Positions 39,269 through 48,630 of a stretch of 64,000 bases of DNA are shown piece after piece. Under the pieces are notes generated by a model that did not search any database, had not been told where the DNA came from, and saw only the letters and a program-made list of their open reading frames with translations. Every line of letters begins with the position of its first letter. The stretch's first letter is position 1. This DNA comes from Robiginitomaculum sp. GTDB taxonomy: Bacteria > Pseudomonadota > Alphaproteobacteria > Caulobacterales > Maricaulaceae. Both the position numbers and the translations under genes were made by a program. The stretch lies in NCBI GenBank assembly GCA_021776525.1, contig JAJFFT010000001.1, forward strand, positions 124,001 through 188,000, read 5' to 3'.

Positions 39269-40744
39269 TCAGTTTTCAAAATAAACCCCGCTCAGGTTTT
39301 CGCCCTGAATGGGTGCGTTTCTCCACATGCCTTTTAAGCGCTTATCCCAAACCCCCATTTTGGCAAATTGGAACAAAAACCCATTGACGCTGTCCGTGGT
39401 GATTTGGCGCTGGGCATCGCGCAACAACGCGTCGCGTGTCGCCGGATCATTGCTTACGGTGAGCGCGTCAATAATGGCGTTAAATGTGGCGCTCTGATAG
39501 CCAAAATAATAATCAGGGCGCGCATAAATACCAATGTCCATGGGTTCGCTGTGCGAGACAATGCTGAGATCATAATCCTTATTGGTGAAAACCTGATCCA
39601 GCCATTGCGCCCATTCCATATTCTCAATCGTCAGGCGAATGCCGATCTTGGCCAATTGCGCGGCGATTATTTCGCCGCCGCGCCGGGCATAACTGGGCGG
39701 CGGCAGTTTCAGACTTGCCGAGAACCCTTCTGGATAACCCGCTTCGGTCAATAAAGCGCGGGCGAGGTCCAGATCAAAGGGATAGAATTGGGTGAGGTCT
39801 TCATAGGCACTATGGCCCGGCGAGAAATGCGAGCCAATCGGAATACCGCGCCCAAACATCGCCCCGTCTATAATATCCTGACGGTTGATCGCATGGGCGA
39901 TGGCGCGGCGGACCAGCAGGTTATCAAAAGGTGCTTTGGCGTTATTGATGGCCAATATAGTTTCGCCTTCGGTTGATCCGATAACCACATCAAAGCGCGG
40001 ATCGTTCTCGAAGGCCGGCAGGTTTTCCGGGGCTGGATAATTGGCAAAGCCGTCCACATCCCCGGCCAATAACGCTGCATAGGCTGCTGCTGGATCGGCA
40101 ATGAACATAAAGCGGATTGATGGAGATTTCGCAGGATTTCCCCAATAATCATCATTGCGCACGAGGTCGATGGCATAACCTTTGCGCCATTCAACGAATG
40201 TAAACGGCCCGGTTCCGATGGGGTGCACAATGTTGTTTGCGGCGCTTTGGGGATCAACGATTACCGCATCACCAAGGCCCATATTATAGAGAAAATCACC
40301 GGCCGGATGGTGCAAGGTAACTTTGACGTGCAGCGGATCCAAAACCTCGACGGCTTTTATTGGCGCAAATAATGCTTTTTGAGCATTGGCGGAACCGGGC
40401 TGGGTGGCGCGGGTCAACGAGAATATTACATCATCGGCATCAAAGCGGCTGCCATCATGAAAACGCACGCCCTCTTGCAATGTAAAAACATAAACCAGCC
40501 CATCGGGTGATATGGTCCATGATGCCGCCAATGCGGGCTGAACGCTGCCATCGTCAATAATACGGGTCAGGCCTTCAAATATATTGCCATATACCACACC
40601 ATCAATGGCCGCCGCGGCGCCAATGGTCGGATCCAGACCCGGTGGTTCCAACTGCATGCCCAACACGATGCCAGTTTTGGGCACGCTTTGCCCACAGGCA
40701 ACAAGCATCAGGGCCGACAGTATCAATGCGGCGGTTTTAATCAT
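39269..40744 (-). CDS. ABC substrate-binding lipoprotein (SBP_bac_5)
   Basis: Lipobox LVAC; EGVRFHDGSRFDADDVIFSLTRA. Confidence 0.88.
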   Translation of the reverse strand: MIKTAALILSALMLVACGQSVPKTGIVLGMQLEPPGLDPTIGAAAAIDGVVYGNIFEGLTRIIDDGSVQPALAASWTISPDGLVYVFTLQEGVRFHDGSRFDADDVIFSLTRATQPGSANAQKALFAPIKAVEVLDPLHVKVTLHHPAGDFLYNMGLGDAVIVDPQSAANNIVHPIGTGPFTFVEWRKGYAIDLVRNDDYWGNPAKSPSIRFMFIADPAAAYAALLAGDVDGFANYPAPENLPAFENDPRFDVVIGSTEGETILAINNAKAPFDNLLVRRAIAHAINRQDIIDGAMFGRGIPIGSHFSPGHSAYEDLTQFYPFDLDLARALLTEAGYPEGFSASLKLPPPSYARRGGEIIAAQLAKIGIRLTIENMEWAQWLDQVFTNKDYDLSIVSHSEPMDIGIYARPDYYFGYQSATFNAIIDALTVSNDPATRDALLRDAQRQITTDSVNGFLFQFAKMGVWDKRLKGMWRNAPIQGENLSGVYFEN

Positions 40745-42029
40745 CAGTGTTGCCACCAAGAAGGGTGCAGGCACTGAGGGCCATAACCTTGGCCGAGTTT
40801 ACCATATCGTCGATCACCACATACTCGTCTGGCTGGTGAGCCAGATCAAGAATACCCGGCCCATAGGCGATGCAGTCTTTCAGCTTGCCGATGCGCTCGA
40901 TATGTTTTTGATCATAAGTGCCGGGCGAACAGACAATTTGCGCGCTCTTTTTCATGACCTGATGTATGGCGTCGCTGGTGGCCCGGACCACCGGACGCTC
41001 AGGGTCGGTCATGCTAGGGTGAACGGCAAAAAGATCAGTCATGGTATAGGCGAAATTTTCGCGGGTTTTGCTGAGATTATCCAATATGTCTTTAACCTCA
41101 CCGCGTACGCTCTCCAGCTTTTCCTCGATCAAAAAACGCCGATCAATGACCATGCGGCAACTGTCGGCCACACAAGGTGCAGGCAAGGCACCATCATCGC
41201 GCTCATCCTGGCCACCATGGATGGAGTTTATGTTGATCGTTGATTGTTTGGCACCATCGGGGACAACGGGCATGTCAGTCAGACGGGCAGCAAGTGCGGG
41301 GTAAAGGTCACGTTCAAAGCGGTGTAATACGTCGCCCATATGCTCTATGGCGCTGTCGCCAAAAAACGGCATAGAGCCATGGGCAATGCGGCCATGGGTT
41401 TCAATTTGCGCCCACCAGACGCCGCGATGACCAATACAGACCCGATCCACATTCAAAGGTTCGGGAATGATCACATGATCGACGCGGGATTTATCGAACC
41501 AGCCGTTTTGGGCCAGATAAGCGACACCACCAAATCCACCGGATTCTTCATCAACGGTGCCGGAAAATTCCAACGTTCCGGCATAATCATGACCGCTATC
41601 AATAATGGCTTCCATGGCGATAATCGCGGCGGCGATACCGCCTTTCATATCGCAGGCCCCGCGCCCAAAAATCTTGCCGTCTTTTATAACGCCGGCAAAT
41701 GGGTCAACGCTCCACCCCTGACCGACCTCTACCACATCAATATGGCCGTTGAAATGCACGCAGGGTCCGGGGTGCTTGCCTTCGCGGCGTGCGACTATAT
41801 TGATGCGAGGGTAACGGTCGCTGTCGCCGGGCGTGCCTTTGGCGCGGACGTATTTTACGTCGAAGCCCTTATCTTTTAGGCGATTGCCCAGATATTCAGC
41901 GCAAGGTTGATAGGCGTCACCGGGCGGGTTGATGGTGGGAAAAGCAATGAGATCACGGGTCAGCTCGACCAGGTCATCATGGCGACGATCAATCTGGGTA
42001 CGAAGCGAGCTGGCAAGTGTTGTTGTCAT
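40737..42029 (-). CDS. M20-family metallohydrolase (ArgE/DapE-like)
   Basis: FNGHIDVV, GRGACDMKGG, TVDEESGGFGG. Confidence 0.9.
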   Translation of the reverse strand: MTTTLASSLRTQIDRRHDDLVELTRDLIAFPTINPPGDAYQPCAEYLGNRLKDKGFDVKYVRAKGTPGDSDRYPRINIVARREGKHPGPCVHFNGHIDVVEVGQGWSVDPFAGVIKDGKIFGRGACDMKGGIAAAIIAMEAIIDSGHDYAGTLEFSGTVDEESGGFGGVAYLAQNGWFDKSRVDHVIIPEPLNVDRVCIGHRGVWWAQIETHGRIAHGSMPFFGDSAIEHMGDVLHRFERDLYPALAARLTDMPVVPDGAKQSTININSIHGGQDERDDGALPAPCVADSCRMVIDRRFLIEEKLESVRGEVKDILDNLSKTRENFAYTMTDLFAVHPSMTDPERPVVRATSDAIHQVMKKSAQIVCSPGTYDQKHIERIGKLKDCIAYGPGILDLAHQPDEYVVIDDMVNSAKVMALSACTLLGGNTDD

Positions 42030-42089
42030 GGTGTGTCTCTGGAAAAATCACAAGATGCCATGTTTACGCTTTTTCCCAAAAAACCCAAC

Positions 42090-43388
42090 TCATGCTTTGT
42101 TGCGAAAGTATCTGAACAGGTAAAAAACCGGTACTGATGCGGCCAGCATGGGCACACCCCAGACAAGCACTTTTAGACCAGAACCTATCATCGCCACCAG
42201 GGAATACACCAAGGCGATAATGGCGATGATGGTCCAGCTTCTAGTGTTTTTCCATGAATATTTCAGGTCAGCCAGAGACGATACGGCATAGGGTGTCAGG
42301 GTCGCCAGTGTTGACATTGAAATCAGGAAGGTGAAGGCGGAAACCAGCCCGTCTGAATAATTGAACATCAATAAAACGGTGGCAATACTGGATGATATAA
42401 GCAGGGAAAGATAAGGGGCATGGCCTTTATTGCGGCGCATGAGAAATGCCGGGGCCAAACCATCAAGGGCGGCCGACATCGGCATTTGCCCGCTGAGAAG
42501 TATGTTGCCATTCATGGATCCTGCTGTGGCAATTAACGCCCCCAGAGCAATCAGCGGTGCGCCAACGGGACCCAGTGCCTTGGCTGCATCTACAAACGGC
42601 GCCGTGGATTTGGCCAGTTGATCAGCTGGTACCAGCATCATGACGGACGCCGTTGAAGCAATATAGAGAATGGTCACGGTGATGGTGCCAAAGATGACGG
42701 CGCGCGGAATAGTGCGTTTTGCATTGATGACATCTCCCGATGGAACCACCCCGGCCTCGATCCCCAAAAACGCCCACATGGTCAAAAGGGCAGTTGCCGC
42801 CAATGCTGGCAGAACAGGTTTGTCCATCGGGTTGAAGGGCGGCATGGTTTCAGGCGAACCGGCAATCAATCCCAAGCTTATGATAACGACCAGAGGCGTC
42901 AATTTCAGTACAGCCATCAATAATTGCGCTGCGGCAGCCTCGGCAATGCCGCGCATATTGATTGCAGTTAGTATCCAGATCATCGCCATGGCGGCTCCGG
43001 CCTGTAGCGCAGTATGGGCGCCAATAACGGGGATCAGAGCCCCCAGATAACCGGCAAAGGCCACACTGATGGCCGCTGTGGCGAATACCGTAGCCAGCCA
43101 ATATCCCCAGCCCACCATAAAGCCGGCCAGATCACCAAAGGCATCATGGGCAAACGCATAGGGGCCACCGGTGCGGTCTGTGCGGCTGGCCAACCGGCCT
43201 AAAATCAGCGCGATCAACATGGCCCCGGCGCTGGTCAGCAACCAGCCCAAAAACCCTAATGATCCATAGGGCGCCAAAACCGCAGGCAGTAAAAAAATGC
43301 CGGAACCAACCATCACCCCAACGGTCATTGACCAGACTTTCCAGAACCCCATGCTGGGTTTGGTGTTCTGATTGTCCTGATGGCTCAT
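42090..43388 (-). CDS. APC-family amino acid permease
   Basis: 12-TM; VMVGSGIFLLPAVLA; start overlaps upstream stop as ATGA. Confidence 0.85.
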   Translation of the reverse strand: MSHQDNQNTKPSMGFWKVWSMTVGVMVGSGIFLLPAVLAPYGSLGFLGWLLTSAGAMLIALILGRLASRTDRTGGPYAFAHDAFGDLAGFMVGWGYWLATVFATAAISVAFAGYLGALIPVIGAHTALQAGAAMAMIWILTAINMRGIAEAAAAQLLMAVLKLTPLVVIISLGLIAGSPETMPPFNPMDKPVLPALAATALLTMWAFLGIEAGVVPSGDVINAKRTIPRAVIFGTITVTILYIASTASVMMLVPADQLAKSTAPFVDAAKALGPVGAPLIALGALIATAGSMNGNILLSGQMPMSAALDGLAPAFLMRRNKGHAPYLSLLISSSIATVLLMFNYSDGLVSAFTFLISMSTLATLTPYAVSSLADLKYSWKNTRSWTIIAIIALVYSLVAMIGSGLKVLVWGVPMLAASVPVFYLFRYFRNKA

Positions 43389-44191
43389 ATTTGGTTCCAC
43401 CGTAAAGACATGCAAGACAACCCTGCATCAATTTTACCGATCTGGGTGGTGGGCAAGGGGACCACCCTATAGCCATTAGACGTCAGCAGATCGATGGTCT
43501 TTGGAAAGTCTGCCCCGACAAACACCACATCATTAACGCGCAAGGCATTGGCGGCAGCTTCTTCACCATCGGGGACACGGATGGTTTTCAACCCGTCAAA
43601 AACCCCTGACCGGGCCAGCCGCGCGGTAGTCAATACGGTATCTGGATCCAGCAACGAACAGTCAGTTTTAAAATGTAAAACATCTGGCGGGGTTTGGACG
43701 ATCCGTCCCTTTTTGCCAAGTTGGCCAAGGCATTGCACCAGCGCCTCTGCACCGGCTCTATCGGTGCGCGCAGACAAGCCGATCATGACTGTGTCCCGCG
43801 TATAAAGAACATCGCCGCCTTCGACATGCCCCTTGGGTAGTTCGATCACAGTGTCAAAGGTATCGCGCAAGGTGGGGGCCATGGCAGATGCCTCGCCAGC
43901 GCGGCTCGGCGCGGATGAGCGCAGGATAATGCTGCCCTTGGTGAACACCAGCGCCGGGTCTTCGACAAATATGCTGTCGGGATACTCTTCCAGTGCAGGC
44001 AATATGGTCACCTCCACGCCGGCCAGGCCCAGTGCAGCGATATAGGCGTTATGTTCTGCTTTGACGCCCTGATAATCCGGATTGCCCACATTATCGGCCC
44101 GCAGGCCATGGGCCACGCTGTGCGCCGGGCATCGCACAATGGCCCGGTTAAACCGCGTCGGGTTTTGATTGTTTGCCATTATGCCACTCAT
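43385..44191 (-). CDS. Dimethylarginine dimethylaminohydrolase-like amidinotransferase-superfamily enzyme
   Basis: DSIFVEDPALV, GHVEGGDVL, LHFKTDCSLLD, C-terminal active-site-like GLSCMSLRW. Confidence 0.85.
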   Translation of the reverse strand: MSGIMANNQNPTRFNRAIVRCPAHSVAHGLRADNVGNPDYQGVKAEHNAYIAALGLAGVEVTILPALEEYPDSIFVEDPALVFTKGSIILRSSAPSRAGEASAMAPTLRDTFDTVIELPKGHVEGGDVLYTRDTVMIGLSARTDRAGAEALVQCLGQLGKKGRIVQTPPDVLHFKTDCSLLDPDTVLTTARLARSGVFDGLKTIRVPDGEEAAANALRVNDVVFVGADFPKTIDLLTSNGYRVVPLPTTQIGKIDAGLSCMSLRWNQI

Positions 44192-44198
44192 GTTTTGA

Positions 44199-45803
44199 TC
44201 ACGATAACACCCGGCGCAAAAGGTTGCGATCTTTCAGGATCACATGCGCCGCGTTATGGCCGGGTGCACCGGTCACGCCGCCGCCCGGATGGGTGCCCGC
44301 GCCGCACATATAAAGGCCTTTAACGGGGCCACGATAACTGCCATGGCCCAGAACTGGCCGTGCTGACCAGAGCTGATCTATGGTCATATTGCCGTGCATA
44401 ATGTCTCCGCCGACAAGGCCGAATTTATCCTCCAACCCTTTGGGCGAGAGTTTTGTCTGCGCTAGAATGGAGGCTCGAAATCCGGGCGCATGTTTCTCGA
44501 CGGTGTCCAGAATGACGTCTGCGGCCTTGTCGTCTACATCGTCCCAGTTTTGACCGTTTGGTAAAATGGGCGCGAATTGTTGGCAAAAGAGGCTGGCCAC
44601 ATGACAGCCTTTCGGTGCCAGACTATCATCAACGGTGGACGGGATCAGCATTTCCACAATGGGGTCTTTCGACCAGCCATGTTGTTTGGCGTCCACAAAG
44701 GCACGGTCCATATAGTCCAGCGTCGGGGCCAGAATGATGCCGCTTTGATGGTGTGGTCCGGGTTCCGGCTTGCATGTGAAAGTAGGCAGTTCTGAAAGTG
44801 CGACATTCATCCGAAATGTGCCTGAGCCGGTTTGAAAAGAGCTGATGCGTTTTAGAAAATCCGCAGGCAGGTCGCGGGCATCCATCATACGCTCATAAAG
44901 CAGCCGTGGTCCGACATTGGCGATAACGCGCGGTGCCTGAATATCTTCGCCGCTTTGCAGCCGCACGCCGGTGGTTTTACCGTTTTTGACCAGCACCTGA
45001 TCGACGGCGCTATCAAGGCTGATCTTTACGCCCAGGTCCTCGCAGACATCAGCCATAATCTGGGTGATTTTCCCCATGCCACCGATACAGTGCCCCCAGG
45101 CACCTTTTTTGCCATTCACTTCGCCAAATACGTGATGCAACAAGACATAGGCGCTGCCGGGTGTGTCAGGGCTGGCATAATTGCCGACCACGGAATCAAA
45201 TCCGAAGGCGGCTTTAACCGCTTCGCTCTCAAACCAGCCATCAAGATAATTACGGGCGCTTTTGGTGAACAAATCCATCACATCGCGTTGGTGCTCAATC
45301 GGCAATTTACTGATCGGCAGGCCCTGTTTGGCCGCGGCAATCAGCGTGCCCAGACCATCGCCGATATTGGGCGGTGCTTTGAGCGCCAGAGCGCGCAGGA
45401 CGTTGGCGACATTTTCCAACGCATCATAATAGGCAGGCAGAATGTCGGCATCATGGTCAGAGAATTTGCGAAACTCTTTTTGCGTAGCCTCCAAACCGCC
45501 GCCAAGCATCAAATAGCCCCCATCTTCCTGAGGCAAAAAGTTGGATACAGGCCGCTCAATAACCCGATAGCCGTGTTTTTCCAGCGCCATGTCTTCGATC
45601 ACTTTGGTCTGCAACAGGCTGACGGTATAACTGGCTACAGAGTTTTTGAAGCCGGGATGAAACTCTTCAGTCACGGCCGCGCCGCCAACCACGCCCCGGC
45701 GCTCTACAATGCGCACATTAAGGCCAGCCCGGGCCAGATAAAAAGCGCAGACCAAGCCGTTATGCCCGGCGCCAACGATGATCGCGTCAATGGCTTTGCT
45801 CAT
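44199..45803 (-). CDS. FAD-dependent oxidoreductase (phytoene-desaturase-like)
   Basis: IIVGAGHNGLVCAFYLARAG; C-terminal GLYMCGAGTHPGGGVTGAPGHNAA. Confidence 0.9.
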   Translation of the reverse strand: MSKAIDAIIVGAGHNGLVCAFYLARAGLNVRIVERRGVVGGAAVTEEFHPGFKNSVASYTVSLLQTKVIEDMALEKHGYRVIERPVSNFLPQEDGGYLMLGGGLEATQKEFRKFSDHDADILPAYYDALENVANVLRALALKAPPNIGDGLGTLIAAAKQGLPISKLPIEHQRDVMDLFTKSARNYLDGWFESEAVKAAFGFDSVVGNYASPDTPGSAYVLLHHVFGEVNGKKGAWGHCIGGMGKITQIMADVCEDLGVKISLDSAVDQVLVKNGKTTGVRLQSGEDIQAPRVIANVGPRLLYERMMDARDLPADFLKRISSFQTGSGTFRMNVALSELPTFTCKPEPGPHHQSGIILAPTLDYMDRAFVDAKQHGWSKDPIVEMLIPSTVDDSLAPKGCHVASLFCQQFAPILPNGQNWDDVDDKAADVILDTVEKHAPGFRASILAQTKLSPKGLEDKFGLVGGDIMHGNMTIDQLWSARPVLGHGSYRGPVKGLYMCGAGTHPGGGVTGAPGHNAAHVILKDRNLLRRVLS

Positions 45804-46993
45804 GGCTGTGTTCCTGTTGTCTTTGATACTTGTGGTGCTGTGCTCCACCCTGGGGCGGGGCGATCATTCAATTTGGCTTCTGGGATCAAGGCGCGGATAT
45901 TACGACAAAACTGCCGCAGGCAAACCTCGCTTTGCCCCAATGGACCGGCCGAAAAACTTGCTGATTGCATGCCATGCTGCACACGCGTGATCAGGGCGGT
46001 ATCCTCGGTATTGACCTGCCGGTTGATGCGCCAGTTCAGATAACGCGCCGCGCGCATTTCGCGGCGCTCATCAGGCAGGGCATAGCTGACCTCGCGAATG
46101 AGCGTCTGCGTTGGCGAAACAGGTAAAAATTGCATGAAGTCAACCTGATCGGGGTAGATATCAAACGCTACATTTGGCCAAAGTTTGAAATACAGCCAAT
46201 GGCGTTTTTGGGCATCGGGCAGATGATCCACATCCGGTAAAAAATGCTGGTATAAGCGTTCAGAAAGGTTGGCCGAAGGCGGCTCAACCATATCGCCCCA
46301 CATGCGGTCCACATGGGTATTGGCTTCGATGCCATAGGAGCGGCCAAACAACCGCGTCAGACCGGGATGGGCCACCGGGATGTGCAGAGCATCAGAATAA
46401 TTGTCGGCGACATTCTTCCAGTTCACATCGCGCGGGCGCAACGTCACACGGCCTAATGCTTTCAGGTTTTCAAACTGATTAGGCGCAATCAGGCCCTCAT
46501 AAGGGGCCATCATCTGGGCCACAGAAGGGCCATGGTTTTTGAGGCGGATAAAGATAAAGCCGTGCCAAGTCTCCATCTCAACCGGTGTTAGACCATGTTT
46601 GTGGGTATCCAGGTTGGGATAATCCTCGCGGTGCGGTACGCCCACAAGCGCGCCTTCAAGGTCGTAGGTCCAGGCGTGATAGGGGCAGGTCAGCCGGTTG
46701 GCACAGCCGCTATGACCATCCACCAGGCGCGAGCCGCGATGGCGGCAGACATTGGTAAAGGCACGCACCAGACCATCCTTACCGCGTACCGCGATGATGC
46801 TTTCCCCTAAAAAGTCGAGCGTGTGCCAGTCCCCGGTGTTGGCAATATCGTTTTGGTGACAGACGATTTGCCAAGAGCTGGTGAAAACCGCTTTGCGTTC
46901 GGCCTGAAAAAAATCGAGATCGTTATAGCACCATGCAGGTAGGCCCCACCCATCCAGAAGATCAGGGGTTTGTATGGTTTTATCCATACTCAT
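45800..46993 (-). CDS. Rieske non-haem iron oxygenase, alpha subunit
   Basis: CRHRGSRLV...LTCPYHAWTYDLEG Rieske cluster; DNYSDALHIPVAHPG iron site. Confidence 0.88.
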   Translation of the reverse strand: MSMDKTIQTPDLLDGWGLPAWCYNDLDFFQAERKAVFTSSWQIVCHQNDIANTGDWHTLDFLGESIIAVRGKDGLVRAFTNVCRHRGSRLVDGHSGCANRLTCPYHAWTYDLEGALVGVPHREDYPNLDTHKHGLTPVEMETWHGFIFIRLKNHGPSVAQMMAPYEGLIAPNQFENLKALGRVTLRPRDVNWKNVADNYSDALHIPVAHPGLTRLFGRSYGIEANTHVDRMWGDMVEPPSANLSERLYQHFLPDVDHLPDAQKRHWLYFKLWPNVAFDIYPDQVDFMQFLPVSPTQTLIREVSYALPDERREMRAARYLNWRINRQVNTEDTALITRVQHGMQSASFSAGPLGQSEVCLRQFCRNIRALIPEAKLNDRPAPGWSTAPQVSKTTGTQP

Positions 46994-48480
46994 CGGGACG
47001 GCCTAGTTTCTGATTTATCCATGGCAAATTCTTCCTCAGGCGAAAGTACCAAATGGTGGCGACCATAGAAGACAAAATAGGTAATTCCGATAACAATCCA
47101 GAGCGCAACGGCCAACACGCCGATTCGATATGTGGGATCTAGTAATTGCGCGATCAGGGTCAGCACGGCGATAATAATGGTTGCCAATGCACCAAAAACA
47201 CCAAGCGGGCTTTTGAACGGGCGATCCATATGGGGGCGGTTTTTGCGCAGCAGTAAAAATGAAACGGCTTGTAAAACATAAGAGAACATCGCACCAAAAA
47301 CGGCCATGTTCAGCAATATCCCGCCGATAATGCTTTCCCCCTTGGCGGCCCCGGCCAATGTCCAGACCAGTCCCATAACGGCCAGCCCGACGCCGGCACC
47401 AAAAATCATCGCCACATGCGGCGTTTTACGCGCCCCATGGGTTAAAGACAGGACTTGTGGAAAGTATCCGGCGCGGGACAGGGAATAAATCTGGCGTCCG
47501 CTGGCAAAGATTATGGTGTGGAATGAGGCAATCAGCCCGATCACCGCCACCAGAGCCAATAACTTGGCAATGCCACTGCCATAAATCGCCCGAAAACCGT
47601 CCAGCAAAGGCTCGCCGGATTGACCGAGTGCATGGGCACCAACTCCGGTGACGCTGGCATTGAGAAATAAGATCGCAAAGGCTGAAATAATCAGGGTCAC
47701 CATGCCGGCCATAATACCGCGCGGCATGTCGCGTTTTGGATCCACTGATTCCTCGGCGGCCAGTGGTAATTGCTCAATAGCCAGAAACAGCCAGACGGCA
47801 AAAGGCATGGCCGCAAAAATGCCTGCTGCGCCGAAGGGTAAAAACGGGCCATGTCCATCAGGCAGCTTTTCCCCGTTTGTGCCAATATCCAGCGCCCATT
47901 TGGCAAAATCGATATGGGGAATGGCCGATATCCAAAAAACCAGCAAACAGCTCAGTGCGGCCAGCGTAACCATCAAAGTGACTTTGAAAGACAGTTCAAC
48001 GCCAACGACGTTTAACGTCACAAACACCACATACCCTAAAAGCCAGTACACAGGCAGAACGCTGGTCGGCGTCTCGAATATTCCGGCCAGATAAGACGAG
48101 ATAAAGAACACAATCACCGCCGGGGTGAGGAGAAATTCTACATTTTCCGCAAGGCCTGTGACAAACCCGCCCAGCGGCCCCATGGATGTGCGGGCGAATG
48201 AATAGGCCCCGCCCGTATGAGGCAGAGCCGGGCTCATTTCTGCTATGGAAAACGTCAGGCCCAGATACATCACCATAATGATGATGGTGGCGACAAACAT
48301 GCCGCCCCAGCCGCCGGCGGAAAGGCCGATATTCCAACCTGAAAAGTGGCCGGAAATAACGGCGCCTACGCCCAATGCCCACAAAGACCAGACACCGGCA
48401 TAACGCTTCAGTTGGCGTTTTTCAAAATAGTCATCTTTGGGACGTGTATAGGAAACGGAAGCGGGTTTGTTCTCTGGCAT
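46990..48480 (-). CDS. Amino acid/ethanolamine-type APC permease
   Basis: GVGAVISGHFSGWN, PHTGGAYSFARTSMGPLGGF. Confidence 0.85.
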   Translation of the reverse strand: MPENKPASVSYTRPKDDYFEKRQLKRYAGVWSLWALGVGAVISGHFSGWNIGLSAGGWGGMFVATIIIMVMYLGLTFSIAEMSPALPHTGGAYSFARTSMGPLGGFVTGLAENVEFLLTPAVIVFFISSYLAGIFETPTSVLPVYWLLGYVVFVTLNVVGVELSFKVTLMVTLAALSCLLVFWISAIPHIDFAKWALDIGTNGEKLPDGHGPFLPFGAAGIFAAMPFAVWLFLAIEQLPLAAEESVDPKRDMPRGIMAGMVTLIISAFAILFLNASVTGVGAHALGQSGEPLLDGFRAIYGSGIAKLLALVAVIGLIASFHTIIFASGRQIYSLSRAGYFPQVLSLTHGARKTPHVAMIFGAGVGLAVMGLVWTLAGAAKGESIIGGILLNMAVFGAMFSYVLQAVSFLLLRKNRPHMDRPFKSPLGVFGALATIIIAVLTLIAQLLDPTYRIGVLAVALWIVIGITYFVFYGRHHLVLSPEEEFAMDKSETRPSR

Positions 48481-48630
48481 GCCATGAAGGCCTTTCATTT
48501 CAGTGGTGAAATGTAAGAGATAGGCTTCATGACCGTCAACCAAATACGCGTTACTTGTTTATGCGTTTTGACCAAAAGCGTTTTTATGACAGATTGGCAA
48601 ACTATCAGGACACGGGTCAGGAGACTTAAC

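Noticed and set aside
44955-46043. 362-aa plus-strand ORF
   Set aside because: Antisense shadow of the FAD oxidoreductase and Rieske oxygenase genes, which have clear motifs; no recognisable domain in the shadow translation.
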